Of a DNA stretch of 25,596 nt, positions 8,809 to 17,537 are shown one piece after another. Under the pieces are notes generated by a model. It did no database searches. It saw only the letters and a program-made list of their open reading frames with translations, and was not told the origin of the DNA. The position numbers and the translations under genes were made by a program. How positions within the stretch are numbered: position 1 is the stretch's first letter; every line of letters starts with the position of its first letter. This DNA comes from Bacillus massilioanorexius (GTDB taxonomy: Bacteria; Bacillota; Bacilli; Bacillales; DSM-1321): contig NZ_CABKRX010000077.1 in NCBI RefSeq assembly GCF_902374955.1, positions 1-25,596 of the forward strand. Reading direction: 5' to 3'.

Positions 8809-9597
8809 TCGTTGTTGTAATATATCCTAATTTTTCCCCAACATCATAGCGATTACCTTCAAATTCATACGCGAAGACTCGCTGTATTTCATTTAATTTT
8901 TGAATGGCGTCTGTTAATTGAATTTCTCCTCCGGCACCAATCTCTTCTTTTTCTAAAAACATGAATATTTCTGGCGTTAAAATATATCGACCTATTATCG
9001 CTAAATTGGAAGGGGCAGTTCCTTGTATTGGCTTTTCGACAAAATGGTTTACATGATACAGATGCTCCATTTGTTTACCAGGATCTATAATCCCATATCG
9101 GTGAGTCTCTTCTTCTGGAACCCTTTGTACGCCTACAACAGATGCATGTGTTTCTTCATATACATCAATCATTTGTTTTAAACAAGGTGTTTCTGATTCC
9201 ACTATGTCATCTCCAAGTAATACAGCAAATGGTTCATCACCTATAAAATGTTTTGCACACAACACAGCATGTCCTAAGCCTTTCGGTTCCTTTTGCCTAA
9301 TATAATAAATCTCTACTTTTGCTGGTTCTTGTACTTTCTCTAAAAGTTCATACTTTTTTTTTCCATTAGATTCATTTCTAACTCAAGCGCATTATCAAAA
9401 TGATCTTCTATCGATCTTTTTCCTTTACCCGTTACAATAATAATATCTTCAATTCCCGATTTAATGGCCTCCTCTACAATATATTGAATAGTTGGTTTAT
9501 CAACAATCGGTAACATTTCTTTCGGCATTGCTTTTGTAGCAGGTAAAAATCGCGTCCCTAATCCCGCTGCTGGTATAATCGCTTTTCTAACTTTCAT
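8609..9597 (-). pseudogene. galU: UTP--glucose-1-phosphate uridylyltransferase, split by a -1 frameshift at an A9 tract
   Basis: GalU makes UDP-glucose from UTP and glucose-1-phosphate, feeding the polysaccharide operon. The N-terminal frame (9597-9340) has the nucleotide-binding GLGTRFLPATKAMPKEMLP (12-30) but stops after 85 residues at MEKKSMNF. The other frame continues the family sequence (KYELLEKV..., then AVLCAKHF... from 9265 on). The switch lies at nine adenines on the coding strand (plus-strand T9, 9354-9362): ten would give MEKKKYELLEKV and one continuous protein of about 329 aa. This could be a real mutation, a base-calling error, or a slippage site giving some full-length product. 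The length exceeds the usual 290-300 aa because of a C-terminal duplication (separate entry). The ATG at 9597 has AAGGGGG 8 nt upstream. All catalytic parts seem present, so loss of function is not proven. Confidence 0.85.
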
Positions 9598-9643
9598 AGC
9601 ATTGTCCCCCTTAATAAATAAAACAAAAAAACAAAATAAACAC

Positions 9644-9686
9644 TCACATAAGCGAATGATTCAGCATTAACAATCTCCTTATGTGA
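9644..9686 (-). promoter_or_regulatory. Possible hairpin/leader-peptide element in the galU 5' region
   Basis: On the minus strand a perfect 9-bp inverted repeat, TCACATAAG (9686-9678) and CTTATGTGA (9652-9644), encloses a seven-codon ORF, MLNHSLM (9667-9644). An AAGGAG site 7 nt before its ATG lies partly in the left arm, and its stop codon lies in the right arm. A T-rich stretch follows (9643-9610), then the galU ribosome site. The layout recalls attenuators, but the loop is 25 nt and the U-tract is interrupted, so this is only a candidate. The rest of the 231-nt gap (9598-9828) shows no gene. Confidence 0.3.
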
Positions 9687-9828
9687 AAATTCATTTAATT
9701 GGGCATCTAACCCTCCCTCACACCACACCCTTGACAACAAACGTGTCTAAGGATTTCAGAAAAAATCCCACAGTATAATCGAGTACTCCATTGATAGAGG
9801 AAAGGAAGTCTCTCCAAAATATATTGAT

Positions 9829-10593
9829 TTAAAAGAAATGAAAACCCCTTTTTTGGAGCATATAGGGTGTATCCTGACTTATTGATTTATTTTGCACTAG
9901 TCGTTCAGCATTTTGTAAAAAGAACTCTTCATAATCCATTCCTACTTTATCTTCAACTAACCTGTATGCCTCAAACATCTTAAAACAACGTGATGACACA
10001 TTATGTGCATCAGAAGCGATAAAATGTGCTAGATTCGCCTTTATGATATCAAATGAAAATTTCTTAATCTTTCTACCAAAATCCCCTGTTAAACTAGCAG
10101 CTGTTACTTGCGTTAATATACCTTGTTTTACTAATTCATATAATTTCTTGGGATTCTCCAGAAAGACGTGATTTCTCTCTGGATGAACGATCACAGGTAT
10201 TAAACCTTGTAGTTGTATTTCAAACATCATTTTTTCTAGAAATGCCGGAATATGAGTAGTTGGTAATTCTATTAATAAAAAATTTGTTGTATCATTGACC
10301 GCAATAATTTGGCCTCTTTTATAATCTGCCAATAAATCACTGTAGATTCTTATTTCCTGACCAGGTAACACCTCTAAAGGAATTTGTTGCATTTCAAGAA
10401 GATTATTCAATTCTGACACTTTTGATTTAATATCACTTCTAACATTCAAATATGTTCCATTCATATGATGTGGAGTAGCCACAATTGTGCGTATACCTTG
10501 ATTTACAGCTTGTTTTGCCATAGCTAAACTATCTCTTTGCGTCTTAGCTCCATCGTCAGCTCCCCACAATATATGAGTATGGATATCAATCAT
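9829..10593 (-). CDS. CpsB/CapC/YwqE-family protein-tyrosine phosphatase (PHP domain)
   Basis: This 254-aa manganese-dependent phosphatase would dephosphorylate the tyrosine-rich tail of the adjacent BY-kinase and thereby tune polymer export and length. It shows the PHP metal ligands: H5-x-H7 in MIDIHTHILWGADDGAK, PHH (41-43), E80, HPERN (137-141) and SDAHN (194-198). A longer frame begins at TTG 10656, overlapping the kinase stop, but the 21 extra residues do not fit the family. ATG 10593 follows AGAGGTG with good spacing and starts exactly at the MIDIH of YwqE-like proteins. It is the third gene of the Wzz-kinase-phosphatase module, with a 59-nt gap after the kinase. It ends 231 nt before galU. 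Confidence 0.93.
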   Translation of the reverse strand: MIDIHTHILWGADDGAKTQRDSLAMAKQAVNQGIRTIVATPHHMNGTYLNVRSDIKSKVSELNNLLEMQQIPLEVLPGQEIRIYSDLLADYKRGQIIAVNDTTNFLLIELPTTHIPAFLEKMMFEIQLQGLIPVIVHPERNHVFLENPKKLYELVKQGILTQVTAASLTGDFGRKIKKFSFDIIKANLAHFIASDAHNVSSRCFKMFEAYRLVEDKVGMDYEEFFLQNAERLVQNKSISQDTPYMLQKRGFHFF

Positions 10594-10652
10594 CTCTACA
10601 CCTCTCAAACTCCTACTAGTTTTCCAAGAATAAATACTCAAATAATATAATT

Positions 10653-11351
10653 TCAAGAAAAGTAGTAATAATGATTATCCTGATTAGAGATTTTTCTATT
10701 GTTAAGTACAATACCTAGAATTTTTGCTTTTGAAAAATTCAATAGCTCTATACCTTTTATTAATTGTTCTTTTTTGGTTTGTTCAGAGGCAACAACGATA
10801 ATTGTTCCATCACAATAATGAGAAACAATCTGAGAATCTGTTACTGCCAATATGGGAGGTGTATCAAAAATCACCAAATCATATTCATGAAGAGCTTTGT
10901 TATATATAAACTGCATCGCATTTGATAACAATAACTCAGCTGGATTAGGTGGTATTGGTCCACTAGTAAGAACATATAAATTAGGTTCACTTGTTGGAAC
11001 AATTACTTCATCAAATTGTTTGCGTTTCATTAATAAACTTGTTAACCCCTCTGCATTCTGTATTTGAAATGTTTGATGAACAGTCGGCTTTCTTAAATCT
11101 GCATCTATAATAAGAACTTTTTTCCCTTGTTGAGCAAATACAACTGCAAGATTTGCACATGTCGTTGACTTACCTGCTTCAGGTTCTGCAGATGTAACCA
11201 TTATGGATTGAATTTCAGAATCAATAGAGGCAAACTGTATATTTGTTCGAATAGTTCTATATTGTTCAGAAATGGGAGACTTAGGACTTAAACTTGTTAT
11301 TAATTTCTTGTTTCGATTTATAGAACTTTTTTTCTTTCGTTTTTTATACAT
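10653..11351 (-). CDS. CpsD/CapB/YwqD-family tyrosine-protein kinase (BY-kinase)
   Basis: This 232-aa cytoplasmic BY-kinase is of the Gram-positive two-component type: its activator is the separate Wzz-like membrane protein encoded just upstream. Visible are the Walker A motif AEPEAGKS (55-62), the Walker A' motif LIIDADLRKP (80-89), the Walker B LVIFDTPP (159-166) and a C-terminal tyrosine cluster, YYY at 228-230, which is the usual autophosphorylation site. The N-terminus is basic (KKRKKKSSINRNKK), as usual. The start ATG at 11351 has GGGAGGG 7 nt upstream and lies inside the end of the modulator gene (34-nt overlap), so the pair is translationally linked. Autophosphorylation and interaction with the modulator are inferred from the family. 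Confidence 0.94.
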   Translation of the reverse strand: MYKKRKKKSSINRNKKLITSLSPKSPISEQYRTIRTNIQFASIDSEIQSIMVTSAEPEAGKSTTCANLAVVFAQQGKKVLIIDADLRKPTVHQTFQIQNAEGLTSLLMKRKQFDEVIVPTSEPNLYVLTSGPIPPNPAELLLSNAMQFIYNKALHEYDLVIFDTPPILAVTDSQIVSHYCDGTIIVVASEQTKKEQLIKGIELLNFSKAKILGIVLNNRKISNQDNHYYYFS

Positions 11352-12067
11352 TCAGAATCCCTCCCTTTCACATCATTAAATTCTGGAACATTTTGATCTA
11401 TTGTCGAGATAATACCTAACACAGAAATATCTACTAATTTTTCAATATCTTGTTCTGTTTTGATTGAGTTATCTAAATATTCCAAGATAAATGCAATACC
11501 AATTCCAATCATGAATCCGACTACTAGACTTATCGCCATATTTAATAATGGTTGGGGTTTAACCTGAATGGGATGCTGATCTACTGCTGCTTTTGCTAAA
11601 ATAACGACATTATCTACATTCATAATTTCTACAATATTTTCTTGAAATACTTTGGCAATTGTATTAGCTATACCAGCAGCTACTTCAGGATTCTGATCTT
11701 CAACGTTTATATTTAATACTTGTGAGTCTTCCTCACTCTCTACGGTAATTTTTTTCGTTAATTCTTCTGTTGAAAGCCGTAAGCCTAGTTCCTCTTTGAC
11801 AAGATTTAGAATTCGTGGGCTTTTAATTATAACGTTATATGTATTGATTAACTGCAAATTCGTTTGCACCTCATTGTATTCATAGAGCGCTTCATTATCT
11901 TTAGCTTTGCTAATCAGTATTTGTGTAGTTCCCTTATAAACAGGTTCAATAAAGAAATAGGTAATGAGAGCACATAAAGCTAATGAAAAAATGGTAATTC
12001 CTAAAATAAGAAGTAATCTTTTCTTACATATCAATAAAATTTCTTTCAAACTAATTGATTCTTCCAT
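11318..12067 (-). CDS. Wzz/CapA/YveK-family chain-length modulator and kinase activator
   Basis: This 249-aa membrane protein has the classic co-polymerase layout: a short cytoplasmic N-terminus, helix 1 (about 18-40), an extracellular Wzz domain with coiled-coil character, the proline-rich stretch PIQVKPQP (167-173) and helix 2 (about 175-196), then a cytoplasmic tail that would switch on the neighbouring BY-kinase. It sets polymer length and couples polymerisation to export. The ATG at 12067 has a GGGAGGG site. It is the first gene of the polysaccharide operon, 213 nt after the end of the regulator gene. In that gap lie two stem-loops and an A+T-rich segment with no convincing sigma-A promoter (a TATAAC with a poor -35 is the best I see). 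Confidence 0.92.
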   Translation of the reverse strand: MEESISLKEILLICKKRLLLILGITIFSLALCALITYFFIEPVYKGTTQILISKAKDNEALYEYNEVQTNLQLINTYNVIIKSPRILNLVKEELGLRLSTEELTKKITVESEEDSQVLNINVEDQNPEVAAGIANTIAKVFQENIVEIMNVDNVVILAKAAVDQHPIQVKPQPLLNMAISLVVGFMIGIGIAFILEYLDNSIKTEQDIEKLVDISVLGIISTIDQNVPEFNDVKGRDSECIKNERKKVL

Positions 12068-12187
12068 GATGCCCTCCCAAAAAAAGAAAATATAATGACT
12101 ACGTTCATCCTGACGATAAGTCTAATCAATGCTGTTATAGATCACAAACCGGTTATCCAAAACTCGTAAATTTCCTTTAATATAAAA

Positions 12188-12220
12188 AAATAACTTCTAC
12201 AATTATTGTAGAAGTTATTT
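12188..12220 (-). terminator. Rho-independent terminator, 16-bp arms
   Basis: Perfect inverted repeat: aaataacttctacaat (12188-12203) and attgtagaagttattt (12205-12220), one base between; the realistic RNA loop is 3-5 nt. On the minus strand the stem is followed by a T-rich run (TTTTTTTATATT), so it would end transcripts from the LuxR-type gene that stops at 12281. On the plus strand it is also followed by a T-rich stretch. Confidence 0.75.
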
Positions 12221-12232
12221 AATAGTTTTTAT

Positions 12233-12272
12233 ATTAGTAAAAATACTATTTCCATATAGTATTTTTACTAAT
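12233..12272. terminator. Second strong stem-loop, 16-bp arms, 8-nt loop
   Basis: Perfect arms attagtaaaaatacta (12233-12248) and tagtatttttactaat (12257-12272). It lies 8 nt after the stop of the LuxR-type gene. On the minus strand no good U-tract follows, whereas on the plus strand tttttt follows directly. It may act with the neighbouring hairpin as a double terminator or protect the mRNA 3' end. Confidence 0.55.
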
Positions 12273-12280
12273 TTTTTGGT

Positions 12281-14815
12281 TTATATTATTTTAAACTCTC
12301 TTGCTTTTTGAATAGCAGCCGTTTTATTATTGACTTCAAATTTTTTATAAATACTTTCCATAACTTTATTTACCCAAGCTAGCGAAACATATAGTTCCTT
12401 CGCTACTTCTTTTCGTTTATATCCATCTGCAACATACTTTAAAACATTTATTTCGTTTTCATTTAATAAATCCACTTCGTTTTTCATTTTTAGCATGTTG
12501 CTGTCATATCTCTCACAACATGCTAAAACACGATTGAAATAACTTGAATCTATACCCATGTGATTGTTTTCCATCTCTCGTAATATAGGCAAAATAAAAG
12601 AAGCATTCTCACCAAAGGGAAGAATAATTCCATCGGATTGCCCTAGTTTAAGAGCTTTATTCATCGCCTGCATTCCTTCTTCCATACCATAAAGCTTATA
12701 TTTCGCAATTGCTACATAAATAGAACTATGAAGAAATCCTAATTGATTATTATATTCATCAAAATATTTGTATGATTGATCACATAATAATTCAAGTTGG
12801 ATGAAATTCTCATCTAATAATATAGACTTAGCATAAATAATCCACTGGAACGATAAACCATGCCTTAATACGTATTTTGATGATATATTATTCATTTTTA
12901 TCCAGTTCGGGATTTGATCAACTAAACCAAGACAAGCATACATATAACCAAGACATAAATCTAAATTCGTGTTTAATGTAACATTTTTATTATCCTGAAG
13001 AGTATTCATTAACTCTTGCAAAAGTTTTTCAACCTTTTCAAACTCACCTTGAAAAAGGAGCAGTCTAAAATATGAAAAGCGAGCATGAATAAAAAGATTT
13101 GGTCGATTATTTAAATGAAGCTTAGAGATAGCCATTTGATAATATTTTTCAGCGGCTTCACAATCGCCTGTTTCAAGAGAATATTCTGCATGCATGACAT
13201 CCATAAAACCCGACCTATGAATACTATCATTCATTGGTAACCCTTTTTGATAGGTAGTGAATACATGCAAAATGTTCTTTAATTGACTTCTTTCATTATA
13301 AAAGGTGTATAGCAAATGAGGAGAATTCATAGTTAAAAATGTACTTAAATGAAAGGTATGTTCTTCTTTAATTAATCTATTAGCTTTATGTTGATAGTAG
13401 ATCATTTTTTCAACATCATTAAACGCAACAAATGACATAGCTATGTAAAGGTCTGCAAGAATACGATTCTTTTCTGACCTATTCATTTTTTGGATATATT
13501 TTTTCACTTCTATAGTTTCAACGTTCACTGCATCATTTTCATAGGTAGAAAGCAATTTTTGTAACCTGCTGTATCCTTCATCCTTCTTTTCTTTACAATC
13601 ACTTTCTAACAAAATGTATATTAAATATTTCGCTAAAGCCTTCGGATATTTATATAGTAAGTCATTCTCGATAAATAAGTCAGGATACTCTTCGCAAAAT
13701 TCTATATATTTCAAAACATCTATTCTGCTACTAACATCAAATTGATTTAGTACTTCTAGTATAGTTTCTATTTCGCCAGCTTTGTATAGATAAATCAAAC
13801 ACATCTTCCTATATTTTTCATCTTGTAATCCCCATGTTCCAGCACGCTTATATAATTTTTTTAAATCGATATCTTCTAGTAATTGCTTATATCTCAAAAA
13901 ATCCAAAAGAACGTTATGAATTTTAAACATCTGCTCTTCATCATAGACAATAAAGGCATTTTCGTTATATAGGGAGATAATTTTATTTGGCGCACTATCA
14001 TCCTCAAGAACAAAAGTAGCTTGTTCAATTGTAAAGCGATCCAATACGGCTATTTTCAAAAGAAACTGTTTCATTTCCTCATCATAAGACTGATAAAGGT
14101 TTTCTTCAATAAGCTGATAAAGCGAAGCCCTTTTATGAAGTGGGGTGTTTTGCTTCAAACCAAATTGTGAAAGATAAATTAAAGAAATCCATCCTCCAGT
14201 ATATTCTAGAGTTCTTTTAATATGATCTTCAGACTTTAAAGAATCTATTAATAAATAATATTGCAAAATTTCTTCATACGTAAATTTAAGACATTTCTTT
14301 TTGATAACCAAACATAGTTTTTTAGATATTAGTTCCGCAATATCTATATTAGGCATATTTCTAGTCAAAATGACAACATGCAAATTAGGAATTCTTTCTT
14401 GAATAAGCAGTACTATATACTGAAATACATTCATATCTTTCAATTGATGAAAATCATCGACTACAACAATTGTAGGCTTATCAAATGGATAGCTTCGAAA
14501 AATATCCATTACTTTACTTATTTGAAGAGAACCATTTGAAATATCCACTTTTTTGAGTTCATTTCCTAATTGAGGATCATACTTAGAAAAACAAGCTACC
14601 GTCCTAGTCCATAAATATGATTTAGAACAATCCCTTCTAGTAATTGAACACCATATAAAATCCGCGTTCGCATATTCAGAAAAATGCTTCATAGCAGTTG
14701 TTTTCCCATACCCTATAGGTGCTTGAATAATTGTTAATGGATACGAAAACATTTTCTTAAATTCTACATTTATTCGATTTCTTATAAGAGTTTTACGTTT
14801 TTGAAGAAAATTCAT
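12281..14815 (-). CDS. Large LuxR-family regulator with STAND-type ATPase (MalT-like), copy 1
   Basis: This 844-aa protein has the LAL/MalT architecture: an N-terminal STAND ATPase with Walker A APIGYGKTT (32-40) and Walker B VVVDDFHQ (117-124), a winged-helix segment, a long alpha-helical TPR-like sensor region (about 340-770) and a C-terminal LuxR-type DNA-binding helix-turn-helix (about 785-844). Known relatives activate transcription when a ligand and ATP drive oligomerisation; the ligand here is unknown. The HTH deviates from the usual motif: the common TVKxH is WVNKV. The start ATG (14815) has an AGGGGTGG site; the gene begins 23 nt after its paralogue and is probably co-transcribed. 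Two stem-loops follow, then the polysaccharide operon on the same strand, so control of that operon is a plausible inference. Confidence 0.88.
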   Translation of the reverse strand: MNFLQKRKTLIRNRINVEFKKMFSYPLTIIQAPIGYGKTTAMKHFSEYANADFIWCSITRRDCSKSYLWTRTVACFSKYDPQLGNELKKVDISNGSLQISKVMDIFRSYPFDKPTIVVVDDFHQLKDMNVFQYIVLLIQERIPNLHVVILTRNMPNIDIAELISKKLCLVIKKKCLKFTYEEILQYYLLIDSLKSEDHIKRTLEYTGGWISLIYLSQFGLKQNTPLHKRASLYQLIEENLYQSYDEEMKQFLLKIAVLDRFTIEQATFVLEDDSAPNKIISLYNENAFIVYDEEQMFKIHNVLLDFLRYKQLLEDIDLKKLYKRAGTWGLQDEKYRKMCLIYLYKAGEIETILEVLNQFDVSSRIDVLKYIEFCEEYPDLFIENDLLYKYPKALAKYLIYILLESDCKEKKDEGYSRLQKLLSTYENDAVNVETIEVKKYIQKMNRSEKNRILADLYIAMSFVAFNDVEKMIYYQHKANRLIKEEHTFHLSTFLTMNSPHLLYTFYNERSQLKNILHVFTTYQKGLPMNDSIHRSGFMDVMHAEYSLETGDCEAAEKYYQMAISKLHLNNRPNLFIHARFSYFRLLLFQGEFEKVEKLLQELMNTLQDNKNVTLNTNLDLCLGYMYACLGLVDQIPNWIKMNNISSKYVLRHGLSFQWIIYAKSILLDENFIQLELLCDQSYKYFDEYNNQLGFLHSSIYVAIAKYKLYGMEEGMQAMNKALKLGQSDGIILPFGENASFILPILREMENNHMGIDSSYFNRVLACCERYDSNMLKMKNEVDLLNENEINVLKYVADGYKRKEVAKELYVSLAWVNKVMESIYKKFEVNNKTAAIQKAREFKII

Positions 14816-14838
14816 GATGTCGCTTCCACCCCTATAGT

Positions 14839-17331
14839 TTAAATAATCTTCAATTCCTTCGCTTTTTTTATAGCAGAAGTTTTATTACCTACTTCCAATT
14901 TCTTGTATACATGCTCTAAGGTTTTATTAACTGTCGCTATTGATATATCAATCTTTTTAGCAACCTCTTGTCTTTTTAAACCATCCGCTATTAATGTTAA
15001 GACTTCCTTTTCTCTCGATGTTAGTGAAACTGTTGGTACCTTAAATTTATCAAGGTTTTCTAGATAATGATTACAACTATAGATAACTCTTTGTAAATAA
15101 TGGTGATCTACACTACTAATTTCGCAAGAAATCTCTTTAATCATTTCTAGAATATATGGGGCGTTTTCTGCAAATGGCACAATGATATCATCTGCTTGGC
15201 CAATAATAAGTGCTTTCAATAATGAGTCCTTTGCTTCCTGTCTCCCATATAATTTCTGATTAGCAACTGCTTCATAAATAAAATTATGAAGCAACCCTAA
15301 TTGATGATTATATCTCGCAAAATGATTTTGAGCGCTTCTGCAGAATTGTTCTAGTTGTTTGTAATCTTCAGTTAACAGTATAGCTTTGCCTTGAACAATA
15401 TAGCGAAATGTCATAACTTGCCTTTTACTTGTATAAGGATGCATATCTCCAATTTTTATCCAACGAGGAATCTTATTATAAACGCCTAAACACCCAAATA
15501 TATAGCCAACACATATATCAAGCATCGTTTTTAATGAGAATTTATTCTTTTCTTCAACATACATCTCTAAATTTCGAATAAGCTCTTTGACTTCAGAAAA
15601 GCTACCTTCTAGGAGCAATAGTCTTGCTATCGTAAAATTAGCATTAACATATAGATAATCCTTTTGATCAATTGCCGCTTGATATTTTGCTTTAAATGCG
15701 TTTATTTTAGCATCGTTTAAATTTCCTAATTCGAGTGCATATTCAGCAAGAATAAGATAATTCGATGCTATGCTGCAACCTGTAAATACAGCATTCTCTT
15801 TATGATAATTCTCGGCAATAACATTTGTAATCTCATTCAACTTTCCGGATTCTCGAAAAAAAGTAAATAATATAAAAGGATACCCAAACATATTATCTAT
15901 ACTAGATGATTGTTCATCTAGTAATTCAATTGCATTTTCCATATAATTATACATTCTATAAACATCATGATTATAGGAATTAAAAATTCGAGAAATTTGA
16001 ATTTCAGCCAAAATCCTTTTTTTATTTTTATATAGAGAGCCTTCATTTGTATTTTCATAAAATGTTTGCAGTACATCTAGTCTTTGTAAACCATTTTCAA
16101 CTCTCTCATCTAGCCCACTTAATAATTGTATACGTATAAACTTTAGATAAGCTAAAGGATAATTGAACCATAATGCTTGCGGAAGATTGTCAAAAGCCTT
16201 AAAAATAATTTCTTGATTAATGTTCATTAATGTAACTTCATTACGATGATCTATTTCATATAAGACACCTGTTATATCATCCGCTCTATAAAAATAGATA
16301 AGAGCCATTTCAAGTTCGCCTTGTTTAATATGCCATTTCCCAGCCTTCTTATTTAACGACTTAAATTCAATAGGATTTTCCTTTTGCTTGTTTCTTAAAT
16401 AATCTAAAAGAACATGATGAATGTTATACGTTTGATGATTATTATCATACTGAATAAAAGGATTTTCATTGAATAACTTTAATAACATTTCATACGTATG
16501 ATCCTCTTCCAATACATCTATCACTTGTTCTTTCGTAAATTCATCAAAAACAGCTAATTTTAATAGGAACTGCTTAGTATCCTCATCATACGAATCGTAA
16601 AAATTCTTTTCAATAAGATCATCAATAGTAGCTGTTATCCCTATAGATAAACCTTTTTTTAATCCTGACACTTCAAGATTAATTAACAATATCCACCCCA
16701 ATGTATAGTTGTATAGTTCATCGATTATTGATTGTGATTCTTGAAAACCGGCTAAGGTCAAATAAGATTTGATTTCTTCTTTATTAAAGGCTAATATTTG
16801 ATAATCAATCATAAAACAAAGCCTCTTCATAACTAAATTATAAATATTTACATCACTTATATCTCTAGTCAGTAAAACAATATGTAAATGTTCAATATCC
16901 TCATTGGCTAATGTTTCAATCAAATGGAAAATTTCGGGATTATTTATAATATGAAAGTTATCTATAACAATAATGTTTTTTTCAAGAGATTTATGTTCGA
17001 TAATTAAATCTAGAACCTTTAGTAGTTGGGCTTCATTTTCTGGAAAACCAATTTGTTGTAGTTTATCACCTAGACTTATATTAACTTGTTTTACACATTG
17101 AACAAAACGTCTCCAAAATACCCGAGATGATGAATCAATAACGGATGAATTAAACCAAATATAAGACATAGGTCGATATTGTAGGAATTGTTTTAAGGCG
17201 GAGGTTTTTCCATAACCCATAGGCGCATGTAAAATAGTTAATGGATAATCACATATATTTTCCATTATTTGATTAACTCTTTGTCGCTCAAGAATCTTTT
17301 TTGAATTCACACTATTTTCACAAGTAAGCAT
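14839..17331 (-). CDS. Large LuxR-family regulator with STAND-type ATPase (MalT-like), copy 2
   Basis: This 830-aa paralogue of the next gene can be aligned along its whole length. Walker A is APMGYGKTS (36-44) and Walker B IVIDNFH (121-127); SYDEDTKQFLLKLAVFDEFT mirrors the same place in the other copy, and the C-terminal HTH is TSREKEVLTLIADGLKRQEV with ATVNKTLEHVYKKLEV as recognition region. The middle is helical and repeat-like. A longer frame begins at TTG 17361, but ATG 17331 follows a near-perfect AAGGAGGT (17339-17346) at 7 nt and is chosen. It is the first gene of a two-gene unit that runs towards the polysaccharide operon, divergent from the MerR-type gene. Target genes and effector are unknown. 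The two copies have clearly diverged, so the duplication is old or they were acquired as a pair. Confidence 0.88.
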   Translation of the reverse strand: MLTCENSVNSKKILERQRVNQIMENICDYPLTILHAPMGYGKTSALKQFLQYRPMSYIWFNSSVIDSSSRVFWRRFVQCVKQVNISLGDKLQQIGFPENEAQLLKVLDLIIEHKSLEKNIIVIDNFHIINNPEIFHLIETLANEDIEHLHIVLLTRDISDVNIYNLVMKRLCFMIDYQILAFNKEEIKSYLTLAGFQESQSIIDELYNYTLGWILLINLEVSGLKKGLSIGITATIDDLIEKNFYDSYDEDTKQFLLKLAVFDEFTKEQVIDVLEEDHTYEMLLKLFNENPFIQYDNNHQTYNIHHVLLDYLRNKQKENPIEFKSLNKKAGKWHIKQGELEMALIYFYRADDITGVLYEIDHRNEVTLMNINQEIIFKAFDNLPQALWFNYPLAYLKFIRIQLLSGLDERVENGLQRLDVLQTFYENTNEGSLYKNKKRILAEIQISRIFNSYNHDVYRMYNYMENAIELLDEQSSSIDNMFGYPFILFTFFRESGKLNEITNVIAENYHKENAVFTGCSIASNYLILAEYALELGNLNDAKINAFKAKYQAAIDQKDYLYVNANFTIARLLLLEGSFSEVKELIRNLEMYVEEKNKFSLKTMLDICVGYIFGCLGVYNKIPRWIKIGDMHPYTSKRQVMTFRYIVQGKAILLTEDYKQLEQFCRSAQNHFARYNHQLGLLHNFIYEAVANQKLYGRQEAKDSLLKALIIGQADDIIVPFAENAPYILEMIKEISCEISSVDHHYLQRVIYSCNHYLENLDKFKVPTVSLTSREKEVLTLIADGLKRQEVAKKIDISIATVNKTLEHVYKKLEVGNKTSAIKKAKELKII

Positions 17332-17430
17332 CTCAACTACCTCCTTCTTAATTATTGGCAACTCTGATCTAAAATAAGTATTTATTCCTATTTATCAGTT
17401 AACGAATAACTATATCCCACGATTCAAAAC

Positions 17431-17458
17431 ATTAAACATGTAATAGCTTCCAATTCAA
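17431..17458 (-). promoter_or_regulatory. Candidate sigma-A promoter for the regulator pair
   Basis: On the minus strand TTGAAT (17458-17453) and TTTAAT (17436-17431) are separated by 16 nt, about 100 nt before the start at 17331. The match is moderate and the region is very A+T-rich, so chance is possible. Confidence 0.35.
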
Positions 17459-17537
17459 TAAACCATTTGTACCATTTTTCTAAAAAGCAAACTGATGTCC
17501 CCATCATAATTCTTACTAAGAATATTTTATTTTTCTC

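Noticed and set aside
10594..10656. N-terminal extension of the phosphatase from TTG 10656
   Set aside because: The extension overlaps the kinase stop codon and does not fit the family; ATG 10593 has a good ribosome site.
17509..17523. ATTCTT-ACT-AAGAAT hairpin followed by a T-rich stretch on the plus strand
   Set aside because: The stem has only six A/T-rich pairs and there is no plus-strand gene upstream to terminate.
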